Position numbers and translations under genes: made by a program. A stretch of 64,000 nucleotides of DNA from Cohnella algarum (GTDB taxonomy: Bacteria > Bacillota > Bacilli > Paenibacillales > Paenibacillaceae), in contig NZ_JAFHKM010000002.1 in the NCBI RefSeq assembly GCF_016937515.1, forward strand, positions 3,963,001 to 4,027,000. Direction: 5' to 3'. The notes under the pieces are model-generated. The model did no database searches, was not told where the DNA came from, and saw only the letters and a list, made by a program, of their open reading frames with translations. Positions 44,828 to 52,493 of this stretch are shown one piece after another. Position 1 is the first letter of the stretch, and the number at the start of each line of letters is the position of its first letter.

Positions 44828-45453
44828 ATGCTCTATACGGTCAAAGAGGTATCGTCCTTGTCCGGCGTCACGATCAAAGCGCTGCATTATTATCACAAAA
44901 TCGGGCTTCTCCCGCCCCGCGAGATCAGCGATGCCGGCTATCGGCTATGCGGAGCGGAAGAGCTGAAGCGGCTGCAGCACATTTTGTTTTACCGGGAACT
45001 GGATTTTTCGCTGGAGAAGGAGAAGAGATGGACAAGCGCGACATGTTCAGAGGATTCGAAAACGAGGAACAATGGAACGACGCGATGAGCGAGCACAACG
45101 TTTACCTGAAGGAGACGTACGGGGCGGAGGTGCCCAAGGTCGCCGCTGCGGAAGTCGCGAACATGAACGAGCAGGCCGCAGAGGCCGCCGCCTTCATGGG
45201 CGGGATGGCAGAAGCTTTGCGAACGGGACTGAAGCGAGACGACGGAAAAGTCCGCCGGCTGATCCGCGACCATATCTCGTTCATGAACGAACGCGGCCGC
45301 CAGGTATCCGCCGCGGATTTCGCCGATCAGACGCGATTTTTCCTCGGCGACGATTTTCATCTTCGGATGCTGGAGGACCAGCAAACCGGTCTTGCTTATT
45401 TCCTTGCGGCAGCCGCCGAATCGTTCGCGGCGGATCCGGGGCGGGCCGGGTAA
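44828..45453 (+). pseudogene. TipA-type MerR regulator, internally deleted and frameshifted
   Basis: ATG 44828 (AAAGGAGG upstream) opens the MerR HTH: MLYTVKEVSSLSGVTIKALHYYHKIG, then REISDAGYRLCGAEELKRLQ and FYRELDFSLE. The family then needs about 45 residues of dimerisation helix, which are missing. The next bases encode, one base out of frame, EMDKRDMFRGFENEEQWNDAMSEHN, the start of the TipAS ligand-binding domain, which runs to 45453. Repairing GG to GGG at 45019 would re-join frames. ATG 45028 has its own AAGGAG site, so a stand-alone 141-residue TipAS domain could still be made, as in natural TipAS. Confidence 0.85.
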
Positions 45454-45488
45454 TCGTTAACGAAAAAGGCGGTTTACGCGCGACGCGC

Positions 45489-45536
45489 CCCCTTCGTCCG
45501 AGGCAGTCCGGCTTCGGATGAAGGGGATTTTTTTTG
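45489..45536 (+). terminator. Terminator after the TipA-type gene
   Basis: CCCCTTCGTCCG and CGGATGAAGGGG pair around AGGCAGTCCGGCTT, followed by ATTTTTTTTT. Confidence 0.85.
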
Positions 45537-45675
45537 GCATATCGGAAAGTCGAAGTTCTTCGCCTGCGGAACCTGATCGTTGGGGAGCGGCACGGATACG
45601 AAGTGCGCCGAGAAGCGGAGAACGGGGAAGAGGCGCTTCGCCTGATCGCGGAATTGAAGCCGGAGCTGGTCATCG
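45534..45675 (+). pseudogene. Receiver-domain remnant of a YesN-type response regulator
   Basis: Starting in the terminator T run, the frame reads AYRKVEVLRLRNLIVGERHG, then EVRREAENGEEALRLIAELK and PELVI. YesN receivers show RxLRxLIDWExxGYEVxGEAxNGEEAL and PDLVITDIRMP at this place. The N-terminal acidic pocket has been lost (only KVEVLRL remains) and the match ends just before the phospho-acceptor Asp, so it is a scrap. Bases 45676-45860 contain no recognisable gene. Confidence 0.6.
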
Positions 45676-45860
45676 CGTGCAGCGGGAACGGCAAAAATGC
45701 CTCGCCGCCTGCGCCGAGCCAGCCGCAATCGTCCGCTCCGCTGCCTCGGACGGCGCCGAGCCGGCACGCCGGGCTCCGGATATGCTATGATGGACACAAG
45801 TCAAGTCAAGCTCGCCCATCGAAAGAGCCTTGTATCTTGGAAAAAAGGTAGGTGATCCGA

Positions 45861-46865
45861 ATGCGGAAACGCGACGCAAGCCCTGATGCGGCTCAAAACG
45901 AAACCCCAAACGCCGCATCGAATCCGGTTCCGAATGCAAGCCCGACCCCGATCGGATCCGACACATTAAACTCGGCGCCGATTTCCGCAACCCCCGTCGC
46001 CCTCCCGGTCCCCCTATCGGATATCGGCGAGGGCCCGATTTGGGACGAGCGCGCCGGAAGGCTGCTTTGGGTGGATATTAGGCAAGCGAGCATTCACGCC
46101 TTTTGTCCGGAATCCGGCAGGACGGAAACGATTCGGGCTCCGGAGAAAATAAGCGCACTTCTTCCTTGCGCGAACGGGAGATGGATCGCCGCGGCCTCTC
46201 ATAGTCTGTACGATTGGAGCGGCGAAGGCGAGAGCTTCGGGGAGATCCTGCGGCTGGAGCGGATTCCCGCCCACGTCCGGTTTAACGACGGCAAAGTCGG
46301 GCCGGACGGCGGCATCTGGATCGGCACGATGGATATGAACGGCGGATCGGACGGGTGCCTGTACCGGATCGACAAGGCGCTGGCCTGGGAAGAAAAAATC
46401 GGCGGCATCGGCTGCTCCAACGGCCTGGATTGGAGCCCGGACGGGAGCGAGATGCATTATGTCGATTCCGCGATCCGGGAGATCCGCGCGTTTGCCTTCG
46501 ATTCGCAATCCGGCTCGCTCGGCGCGGAGCGGATCATCGTCCGGCTTGAAGACGAGGCGGGGGGCGTCTTCGACGGCATGACCGTCGACCGGGACGGCAT
46601 GCTGTGGGCGGCGCAGTGGGGCGGCTCGCGGGTGGCCCGCTGGAATCCGGCCGACGGCAGCCTGCTTGCCGAAATTCGCCTGCCCGCGCCGCAGCCGTCG
46701 AGCTGCGTCTTCGGCGGCGACGATTACGGCACGCTGTATATTACAAGCGCCTGCGAGGGCATGAGCCGCGAGGCGCGCGCCGCTTTTCCGCTGGCGGGGG
46801 CGCTGTTTCGCCTGGATTCGAGCCGGCTCGGCATACGCGGCAGGAAGCCGTTTTCGTTCGGCTGA
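45861..46865 (+). CDS. SMP-30/gluconolactonase/LRE family protein
   Basis: ATG 45861 (AGGTGAT upstream) gives 334 residues. The six-bladed propeller starts at about 46 with LPVPLSDIGEGPIWDERAGRLLWVDI, where the Glu of EGP is a metal ligand. RFNDGKVGPDGGIWIGTMD, GCSNGLDWSPDGSEMHYVDS and DGMTVDRDGMLWAAQWGG supply further ligands. Such enzymes hydrolyse sugar lactones. Residues 1-45 are an odd low-complexity stretch rich in Ala, Asn, Pro, Ser and Thr that the family does not need; translation might truly start later. It precedes the LysR gene by 50 bp. Confidence 0.88.
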   Translation: MRKRDASPDAAQNETPNAASNPVPNASPTPIGSDTLNSAPISATPVALPVPLSDIGEGPIWDERAGRLLWVDIRQASIHAFCPESGRTETIRAPEKISALLPCANGRWIAAASHSLYDWSGEGESFGEILRLERIPAHVRFNDGKVGPDGGIWIGTMDMNGGSDGCLYRIDKALAWEEKIGGIGCSNGLDWSPDGSEMHYVDSAIREIRAFAFDSQSGSLGAERIIVRLEDEAGGVFDGMTVDRDGMLWAAQWGGSRVARWNPADGSLLAEIRLPAPQPSSCVFGGDDYGTLYITSACEGMSREARAAFPLAGALFRLDSSRLGIRGRKPFSFG

Positions 46866-46915
46866 GAGGAATCTCGACCGAAAACTGGCGCCGACCTGTC
46901 GGAGGGAGAGGTAAC

Positions 46916-47821
46916 ATGACGCTGCAACAGTTAAAATACGTGATCGAGGTCGCCAACCGCGGTTCCATGAACGAGGCGGCCAAACGCCTTTTTATTTCGC
47001 AGCCGAGCTTGTCCAATGCAATCCGGGAGCTGGAGAACGAATTGGGCATTTCGATTTTCGAGCGGACGAACAAAGGAATCGTCCTGTCCAAGGACGGAGC
47101 CGAATTTCTCGGCTACGCCAGGCAGGTGATCGAGCAGGCGGAGCTGCTTGAGGGCCGGTATTTGAACGCCAAGCCGTCGCCGCAGCATTTTTCGGTATCG
47201 ACCCAGCATTATGCGTTCGCGGTCAACGCGTTCGTCCGACTCGTTCAAACGTACGGGCTGGATGAATACGAGCTGGCGCTGCGCGAAACGAAAACGCATG
47301 AAATCATTCGGGACGTCAAAACGATGCGCAGCGAAATCGGCATTTTGTACATGAACGAGTTTAACGAAAAGGTGATCCGGAGACTGCTGAAGGACGCCGG
47401 ATTGCAATTTACCGCCTTGTTTGCGGCCAGGCCCCATATTTTTATCAGCATCCGCAACCCGCTCGCGAAGCAGTCCGTCGTCACGATCGACCAGTTGAAG
47501 GATTACCCGTATCTTTCCTTCGAGCAGGGAGAGTACAATTCGTTTCACTTTTCCGAGGAAATATTGAGCACGCTGGTCCATCCGAAAAGCATTCGGGTCA
47601 GCGACCGGGCGACGCTTTTCAATTTGCTTATCGGCCTGAACGGGTACACGATTTCGACGGGCGTGCTGAGCGCGGACCTGAACGGAAACGAAATCATTCC
47701 GGTACCGCTCGATTGCGACGAAACGATCAACGTGGGCTGGATCTCCCACCGCAGCGTCGCGCTTTCCAGGCTGGCTTCCGCTTACGTGGAAGAATTGCGG
47801 CGTGCCGTTTCCGCGGTCTGA
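46916..47821 (+). CDS. LysR family transcriptional regulator
   Basis: ATG 46916 (GGAGGGAGAGG upstream) gives 301 residues. The winged HTH is MTLQQLKYVIEVANRGSMNEAAKRLFISQPSLSNAIRELENELG, followed by the linker helix and a substrate-binding domain (FSVSTQHYAFAVNAFVRLVQTYG). The family is similar to regulators found near sulfur and methionine genes, and to CidR-like regulators. It stands directly upstream of cidA-cidB and of a MetE-like gene whose promoter has a TATAG-N7-CTATA site suited to LysR proteins, so either or both are possible targets. Confidence 0.9.
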   Translation: MTLQQLKYVIEVANRGSMNEAAKRLFISQPSLSNAIRELENELGISIFERTNKGIVLSKDGAEFLGYARQVIEQAELLEGRYLNAKPSPQHFSVSTQHYAFAVNAFVRLVQTYGLDEYELALRETKTHEIIRDVKTMRSEIGILYMNEFNEKVIRRLLKDAGLQFTALFAARPHIFISIRNPLAKQSVVTIDQLKDYPYLSFEQGEYNSFHFSEEILSTLVHPKSIRVSDRATLFNLLIGLNGYTISTGVLSADLNGNEIIPVPLDCDETINVGWISHRSVALSRLASAYVEELRRAVSAV

Positions 47822-47909
47822 TAACAAGGTAAAAGCTGTTAAAACAGAACGTTCCCCGGTATGATGAAATCGACGGTCGTTAATCTTGCCGCGAAAAGGG
47901 GACGATGGC

Positions 47910-48266
47910 TTGCTCGGATTTGGGATATTGCTGCTCTTTAATTTGATTGGCCTGGGACTGAAAGAAGGGCTGGACATTCCGATGCCGGCCAACTTGATCG
48001 GCCTTATTTTGTTTACGCTGGCGCTTTACGCGAAGCTCGTCAAACTCGAATGGGTCGAGGCTGCCGCGGAATTTTTGACGAAGCATATGATGCTGTTTTT
48101 TATTCCGTTTATCGTCAGCGCCATGGCGCTGCTGCCGCTGCTGGGCAAGGAGCTGCTTCCGATCGCGGCAAGCGTGCTGCTCGGTCCCGCCGTCGTCATC
48201 GCCATTGCCGGCTTCGCGACGGCGCGGCTGCGCAAAAAGGCGGACCGGGAGGAGGCCGCTTCATGA
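47910..48266 (+). CDS. cidA: CidA/LrgA family holin-like membrane protein
   Basis: TTG 47910 with AAAAGGGGA upstream gives 118 residues; TTG 47886 would add eight. Four hydrophobic segments are visible (FGILLLFNLIGLGLKEGLD; LIGLILFTLALYAKLV; HMMLFFIPFIVSAMALL; IAASVLLGPAVVIAIAGFAT). The LFFIPxxVxxM signature is typical of LrgA/CidA. These proteins influence murein hydrolase activity or pyruvate/acetate transport. The stop overlaps the cidB start (ATGA), so the pair is coupled. Confidence 0.88.
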   Translation: MLGFGILLLFNLIGLGLKEGLDIPMPANLIGLILFTLALYAKLVKLEWVEAAAEFLTKHMMLFFIPFIVSAMALLPLLGKELLPIAASVLLGPAVVIAIAGFATARLRKKADREEAAS

Positions 48267-48958
48267 GGCCGGAGTGGCTCGGGCAGCCGCTGTTCGGCGT
48301 CGCGCTCAGCGTCGTTTTTTACAGCCTTAGCTTGATCGCGGGCAAACGGTTCGCGTGGCTGCATCCGCTGTTCGTCAGCTCCGGCGGCATCATCTTGTTT
48401 CTCGTGCTGACGGACATCCCGTACGAGGTTTACGAAGCGGGCGGAGAAATCGTTACGTTTTTCCTCGGTCCCGCCACGGTTGCCCTGGGCGTGCCGCTAT
48501 ACAAATACCGGAAGCGCATCCGGGCGGAATGGGTCGCGGTGCTGGGCGGCATTACGGCCGGAGCGCTGGTGTCGATCGTCTCGACGGGGGGATTGCTGTG
48601 GGCGCTCGGCGCCTCCCGCGAGACGATCTTGTCCGCCATGCCGAAATCGGTCAGCTCCCCGATCGCGCTCGAGCTGGCAAGGCTGACCGGCGGATCGCCG
48701 GAGCTCAGCGCGACGTTGACCGTGTTGACGGGGCTGGCCGGCAGCATGATGGGCATTTCCTTGCTCCGGCTGCTGCGGATTCGCGGCGACCTGCCGATCG
48801 GCGTCGCGATCGGGACGGCGGCACACGGCATCGGCACGTCCAGGCTGCTCCGCCAGTCCGAGGCCCAGGGCAGCTACAGCGGGTTCGCGATGGCGATGAA
48901 CGGAATCGTTACCGGCCTGCTGTATATTCCGATCGTATGGTGGCTTGACCGGGTATAG
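48263..48958 (+). CDS. cidB: CidB/LrgB family membrane protein
   Basis: This 231-residue protein has about six to seven membrane segments. FFLGPATVALGVPLYKYR, MPKSVSSPIALELARLTGG and GVAIGTAAHGIGTSRLLRQSEAQGSYSGFAM are the LrgB signatures. It partners CidA, overlapping it by four bases. Its stop codon lies inside the candidate LysR binding site of the next promoter. Confidence 0.92.
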   Translation: MRPEWLGQPLFGVALSVVFYSLSLIAGKRFAWLHPLFVSSGGIILFLVLTDIPYEVYEAGGEIVTFFLGPATVALGVPLYKYRKRIRAEWVAVLGGITAGALVSIVSTGGLLWALGASRETILSAMPKSVSSPIALELARLTGGSPELSATLTVLTGLAGSMMGISLLRLLRIRGDLPIGVAIGTAAHGIGTSRLLRQSEAQGSYSGFAMAMNGIVTGLLYIPIVWWLDRV

Positions 48959-49022
48959 CCAAAAGCTATATCCGGCTATAGCATTTTGGAGTTACTTGAT
49001 AGCCGGACGGATGTGATATCTT
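48954..49022 (+). promoter_or_regulatory. LysR-type site and promoter of the MetE-like gene
   Basis: TATAG-CCAAAAG-CTATA at 48954-48970 has the same TATAG-N7-CTATA layout as the MetR/MtaR methionine box of streptococci. TTGATA (48996) and TATCTT (49017) with TG one base before it form an extended -10 promoter with a 15-bp spacer, predicting a start near 49028. The palindrome centre would then be at about -66, the usual LysR recognition position. Confidence 0.55.
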
Positions 49023-49061
49023 TCCTTTAGCGAAACGAAACGACGAAATCGCTAAAGGAGA
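49021..49061 (+). promoter_or_regulatory. Hairpin that sequesters the ribosome site of the MetE-like gene
   Basis: CCTTTAGCGA (49024-49033) and TCGCTAAAGG (49049-49058) are a perfect 10-bp inverted repeat, extendable by a few pairs, with a 15-nt loop. The Shine-Dalgarno AAAGGAG (49054-49060) lies in the right arm. This would block translation unless opened. No known riboswitch aptamer was recognised upstream. Confidence 0.65.
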
Positions 49062-49068
49062 AGATCGC

Positions 49069-50214
49069 ATGAGCACGACGTTCGAACAAGCCAAGCGAAG
49101 AACGGAAACGCCTTTCCGCCATGATATCGTAGGCAGTTTTCTTCGGCCGGAGGCGCTGAAGGAAGCGCGCAGAAAGTTTCGGGACGGCGAAATCTCGTCC
49201 GCCGAATTGAAAGCGGTCGAAGACCGGGAAATCGCCAGGCTGGTCGGAAAGCAGAAGGAGGCCGGGCTGCGGGCCGTCACGGACGGCGAGTTCAGACGGT
49301 CTTGGTGGCACCTCGATTTTATGTGGGAGCTTGACGGGGTGGAGAAGGCGGTCGCCGATAAAGGTTACCCGTTCCAAGGGGCGGAGACGAGGGCCGAAAC
49401 CGCGCGGCTGAACGGCAAAATCGGATTTACCCGCCACTCCTTCGTCGGCCATTTCAAGTTTTTGAAGGAGATTGCCGGTGAGGATGTCGTTGCGCGGCAG
49501 ACCATTCCGGCGCCCGCGCAGCTTCTGGCGGAGCTGCAGCGTCCGGAAAACCAAGCGAGCACGGAGGCGATTTACGGCGATGCGGGAGAGCTGGTCTCCG
49601 ATATCGCCAAAGCGTACAAGGCGGCGATTTTGGCCTTCTACGAAGCCGGCTGCCGCAGCCTGCAGCTGGACGACTGCACGTGGGGGATGCTGGTCGATCA
49701 AGGCTACCGGGATGGGCTTCGGCGGCAGGGAATCGACCCCGCGGACGTCGCAGAGCTGTTCGCCCGCGTCAACCGCGAAGCGGTCGCCGGGCTGCCCGCC
49801 GACCTGATCGTCGCGACGCACGTATGCCGCGGCAATTACCACTCGACCTGGGCTTCCTCGGGCGGCTATGAGCCGATCGCGGAAACGCTGTTCGGCATCG
49901 ACGGCGTTAGCGCGTACTACCTGGAATTCGATACGGACCGCGCCGGAGACTTTGCGCCTCTGCGGTTCGTCAAGGAAGACCGCCAGGTCGTGCTCGGCCT
50001 GCATTCGTCCAAGTTCGGAGAACTGGAGGACAAGGAGGCCATCGTCGGCCGGATTCGGGAAGCGACGAAATACGTGGACCTCGATCGCATTTGCTTAAGC
50101 CCGCAGTGCGGGTTCGCTTCCACCGAGGAAGGGAATGTTTTGACGGAAGAGCAGCAGTGGCGAAAGCTGCGCTTCATCAAGGAAATCGCGGACGAAATCT
50201 GGTCGCGGTCCTGA
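49069..50214 (+). CDS. Cobalamin-independent methionine synthase-like protein (YxjG/YxjH type)
   Basis: This 381-residue protein corresponds to the C-terminal barrel of MetE and is close in pattern to Bacillus YxjG/YxjH, which methylate homocysteine in an undefined way. It begins with FRHDIVGSFLRPEALKEAR, then LRAVTDGEFRRSWWHLDF, SLQLDDCTWGML, VATHVCRGNYHSTW with the zinc-ligand His/Cys, and LSPQCGFASTEEGN with the last Cys ligand. The SD is inside a hairpin and the promoter has a methionine-box-like site, implying two layers of control. It is followed by a strong terminator. Confidence 0.92.
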   Translation: MSTTFEQAKRRTETPFRHDIVGSFLRPEALKEARRKFRDGEISSAELKAVEDREIARLVGKQKEAGLRAVTDGEFRRSWWHLDFMWELDGVEKAVADKGYPFQGAETRAETARLNGKIGFTRHSFVGHFKFLKEIAGEDVVARQTIPAPAQLLAELQRPENQASTEAIYGDAGELVSDIAKAYKAAILAFYEAGCRSLQLDDCTWGMLVDQGYRDGLRRQGIDPADVAELFARVNREAVAGLPADLIVATHVCRGNYHSTWASSGGYEPIAETLFGIDGVSAYYLEFDTDRAGDFAPLRFVKEDRQVVLGLHSSKFGELEDKEAIVGRIREATKYVDLDRICLSPQCGFASTEEGNVLTEEQQWRKLRFIKEIADEIWSRS

Positions 50215-50216
50215 CG

Positions 50217-50269
50217 CGAAAGCCCGGCGACGAAGGGGGATGCCTCTTCGCCGCCGGGCTTTCGTTTTT
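50217..50269. terminator. Bidirectional terminator between the MetE-like and MFS genes
   Basis: CGAAAGCCCGGCG and CGCCGGGCTTTCG are complementary 13-bp arms, followed by TTTTTC on the plus strand. The convergent MFS stop lies at its edge. Confidence 0.85.
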
Positions 50270-51462
50270 CAAGATTTCCGCGTCATTCGAATGAAAAAGG
50301 AAGCGGAGAGCCCCAGCGCAAGAAGGCCTGCAAATGCGAGAAAGGGCAGAAATTCGGGCCCCGTTTCGAGCAGGGCGGCCGTCAAAACCGGGCCGATGCT
50401 GGCGCCGACGAACAAGACGAAGGTGTACAAGGAAGTGGCCGTCGCCCGGTTCCGGCCGCCGATTTCCCCGACCAGGGAGATGAGGGAGGGGACGACGACC
50501 GCGATGCCCGACACGAAAACGACGCTCATCGCGACGTAGGCATACAAATCCTTCGCGAAGCCCATCGTCAGCATACCCGCGACCGCCAGCAGCAGTCCCG
50601 TTCGGAGCACCGGCAGCGTGCCCCATCGTCCGCACATTCGCCCCGCGAAAAAAGAAAGCGCCATGCCGGCGATGCCGACGGAACGGACGCCGAGGATTTG
50701 ACGATCGCCAAGCGAAAAAGGCGGCTCCCGGAGAAAAGAGCCGAGCGCGCTGTACATGCCAACGAAGCACAGAAGCAGCAGCACGGCGATGCCGTAGCAC
50801 AGCCGCAAGTCCGGATTGGCCAGGACGGTTTTTAAGGAAGAGCCGTCCGGTTTGCGTTTGGCCGCGTTCGCCTGCGCGGGCGCGGGAGGCAGCCATACGA
50901 CGAGCAGAAGCGCGGCGAACAAATAAACGGCCGAAAGGGCGCCGAATACGCCGCGCCAGCTCCACAGCTCCACTAGCGAGCTCGCCCACACCTGGCCGAA
51001 TATCCCCGCCATCAGAAACCCCGAACTGATAAAGCCGATCGCGGTAATGCGTTTGTCGGGCGGAAAAACTTCGCCCGCGTACGTAAGCGCGACGGGAGAA
51101 AACGCGGCCGCCGCGGCGCCTTGCAGGCACCGGAAAAAAATCAGCCCCCCGAATCCGGTAACGAAAGCGCCGCCCAGCGTGGCCAGCGCAAGGACGGAAA
51201 GCCCGGCGACGATGACCCGTTTTCGCCCGAGGCGATCCGAAATCGGCCCGTAAATCAGGCAGCCCGCGGCAAAAAAAAGCGAAAAGGCGCTTCCGGCCAG
51301 GGAGGCCTTGTCCGGGGAGACGTTAAACTGTTGCGCAAATACGGGAACAAGCGGGACGGTCATATACAAGGATGAAAGAATCGACAGCGCGGATCCGAAC
51401 AATAAAGCGCGAATGAGCCCGTAACGAGCGTGAACCCAGGGCGGGTTGGCAAAACGTTTCAT
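50269..51462 (-). CDS. MFS transporter
   Basis: ATG 51462 (AAGGAG upstream) gives 397 residues with about twelve helices. The loop 2-3 motif GPISDRLGRKRVIVAGL is the canonical MFS motif A. FFRCLQGAAAAAFSPVALTYAGEVFP fits drug or aromatic-acid transporter subfamilies. A CATCAGATG site shared with the neighbouring GntR/permease genes lies 25 bp upstream of its start, linking it to that regulon. Substrate unknown. Confidence 0.9.
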   Translation of the reverse strand: MKRFANPPWVHARYGLIRALLFGSALSILSSLYMTVPLVPVFAQQFNVSPDKASLAGSAFSLFFAAGCLIYGPISDRLGRKRVIVAGLSVLALATLGGAFVTGFGGLIFFRCLQGAAAAAFSPVALTYAGEVFPPDKRITAIGFISSGFLMAGIFGQVWASSLVELWSWRGVFGALSAVYLFAALLLVVWLPPAPAQANAAKRKPDGSSLKTVLANPDLRLCYGIAVLLLLCFVGMYSALGSFLREPPFSLGDRQILGVRSVGIAGMALSFFAGRMCGRWGTLPVLRTGLLLAVAGMLTMGFAKDLYAYVAMSVVFVSGIAVVVPSLISLVGEIGGRNRATATSLYTFVLFVGASIGPVLTAALLETGPEFLPFLAFAGLLALGLSASFFIRMTRKS

Positions 51463-51486
51463 GATAGCTCCTTCTAAACAGATGAT

Positions 51487-51495
51487 CATCAGATG
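51487..51495. promoter_or_regulatory. GntR-type site, copy 1
   Basis: CATCAGATG 25 bp upstream of the MFS start, within ATCATCAGATGTTTGATGA. Two more copies flank the end of the GntR gene. Confidence 0.6.
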
Positions 51496-51680
51496 TTTGA
51501 TGAGGATAACGATACTCTTTTGATCATAAATTCGTCAAGTTTTTAACTCAAATTCGTCAGGTATAGTTACATACCGTCCGAAAAAGTGCTTGTATTTTCG
51601 AAAAACCGCTTCTATAATGTGATCCATGTAATAAAAAATGACTCGATTGTCTTGCGAGAAACGAAATCTGACATAAGGCG

Positions 51681-52385
51681 GTGTTGACGATAACGGCTCC
51701 TGCAGGTTTTAAAGCCATTCCCCGGAGAAAGCTTGTCGACGAAGTATTGGATCAATTGCAATCGATTATCCATTCCGGCCGGTACAAGAGCGGCGATAAG
51801 CTTCCGCCCGAACCCGAACTGATGAAGCTGCTGGCCGTCGGAAGATCGACGGTGCGCGAAGCGGTCAAAATTCTTATGCATGCGGGAGTGCTCGAGGTTC
51901 GGCAGGGCGACGGGACGTATATTCGCGCCTCCGCTCCGTCCCTGATCAACGTGAGACAAACGCTCGTTCCCGGAAACTACGCGCAAATCCTGGAGGTTCG
52001 CCGGATTTTGGAAATCGAAATCTCGGGCCTGGCGGCGATTCGGAGGACGGAAGAGGATCTCGCGTTCATGCGGTCATGCCTGGACCGGCGAAACGTCGCG
52101 CTGGAAAAAGGACAGTACGCGGAGTACGTCGAGGCGGATATCGCCTTCCACATGGCCGTCTCCCAAGCGGCGCATAACGAAGTTTTGGCGGAAATGTACA
52201 AAGCGATCGCCGAAAGCCTGAAGGAAATGCTGAGCCAGCTGATTTTGGATACGCGGCGATACGAAGACAACACGGCTTACCACGAAGAAATATACGCGGC
52301 CATTGCAGCGGGGGACGGCGACGCTGCGAAAAACGGCGCAATCCGGAACCTGGACGCGGTCATGCGAAACCCGTCTTTTCTTTAA
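51681..52385 (+). CDS. GntR family regulator with FCD domain
   Basis: The frame starts at GTG 51681 or TTG 51684 and gives about 234 residues. The winged HTH (RKLVDEVLDQLQSIIHSGRYKSG; LLAVGRSTVREAVKILMHAGVLEV) belongs to the FadR subfamily. The FCD domain follows (RRILEIEISGLAAIRR; EADIAFHMAVSQAAHNEVL; YHEEIYAAIAAGDGDAA) with Asp and His residues in the metal-site positions. It lies between the MFS gene and the nucleobase permease gene, both preceded by CATCAGATG-type sites, and is probably their repressor. Confidence 0.92.
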   Translation: MLTITAPAGFKAIPRRKLVDEVLDQLQSIIHSGRYKSGDKLPPEPELMKLLAVGRSTVREAVKILMHAGVLEVRQGDGTYIRASAPSLINVRQTLVPGNYAQILEVRRILEIEISGLAAIRRTEEDLAFMRSCLDRRNVALEKGQYAEYVEADIAFHMAVSQAAHNEVLAEMYKAIAESLKEMLSQLILDTRRYEDNTAYHEEIYAAIAAGDGDAAKNGAIRNLDAVMRNPSFL

Positions 52386-52393
52386 ATCGCAAA

Positions 52394-52434
52394 CATCAGA
52401 TGATCTATCCTTTCTATGGGTAAAACATCTGATG
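52394..52434. promoter_or_regulatory. Two GntR-type sites upstream of the nucleobase permease
   Basis: CATCAGATG (52394-52402) and its inverse CATCTGATG (52426-52434), centres 32 bp apart, about three helical turns. The same core occurs before the MFS gene at 51487. Confidence 0.65.
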
Positions 52435-52493
52435 ATATGCTGAATTTTCTGGTTTTGCTTTGCAAACGACCTTAACAAAAGGAGTGACCTTTC

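Noticed and set aside
48954..49068. S-box (SAM) riboswitch upstream of the MetE-like gene
   Set aside because: No AGAGA kink-turn or characteristic S-box core was found; the leader is also short.
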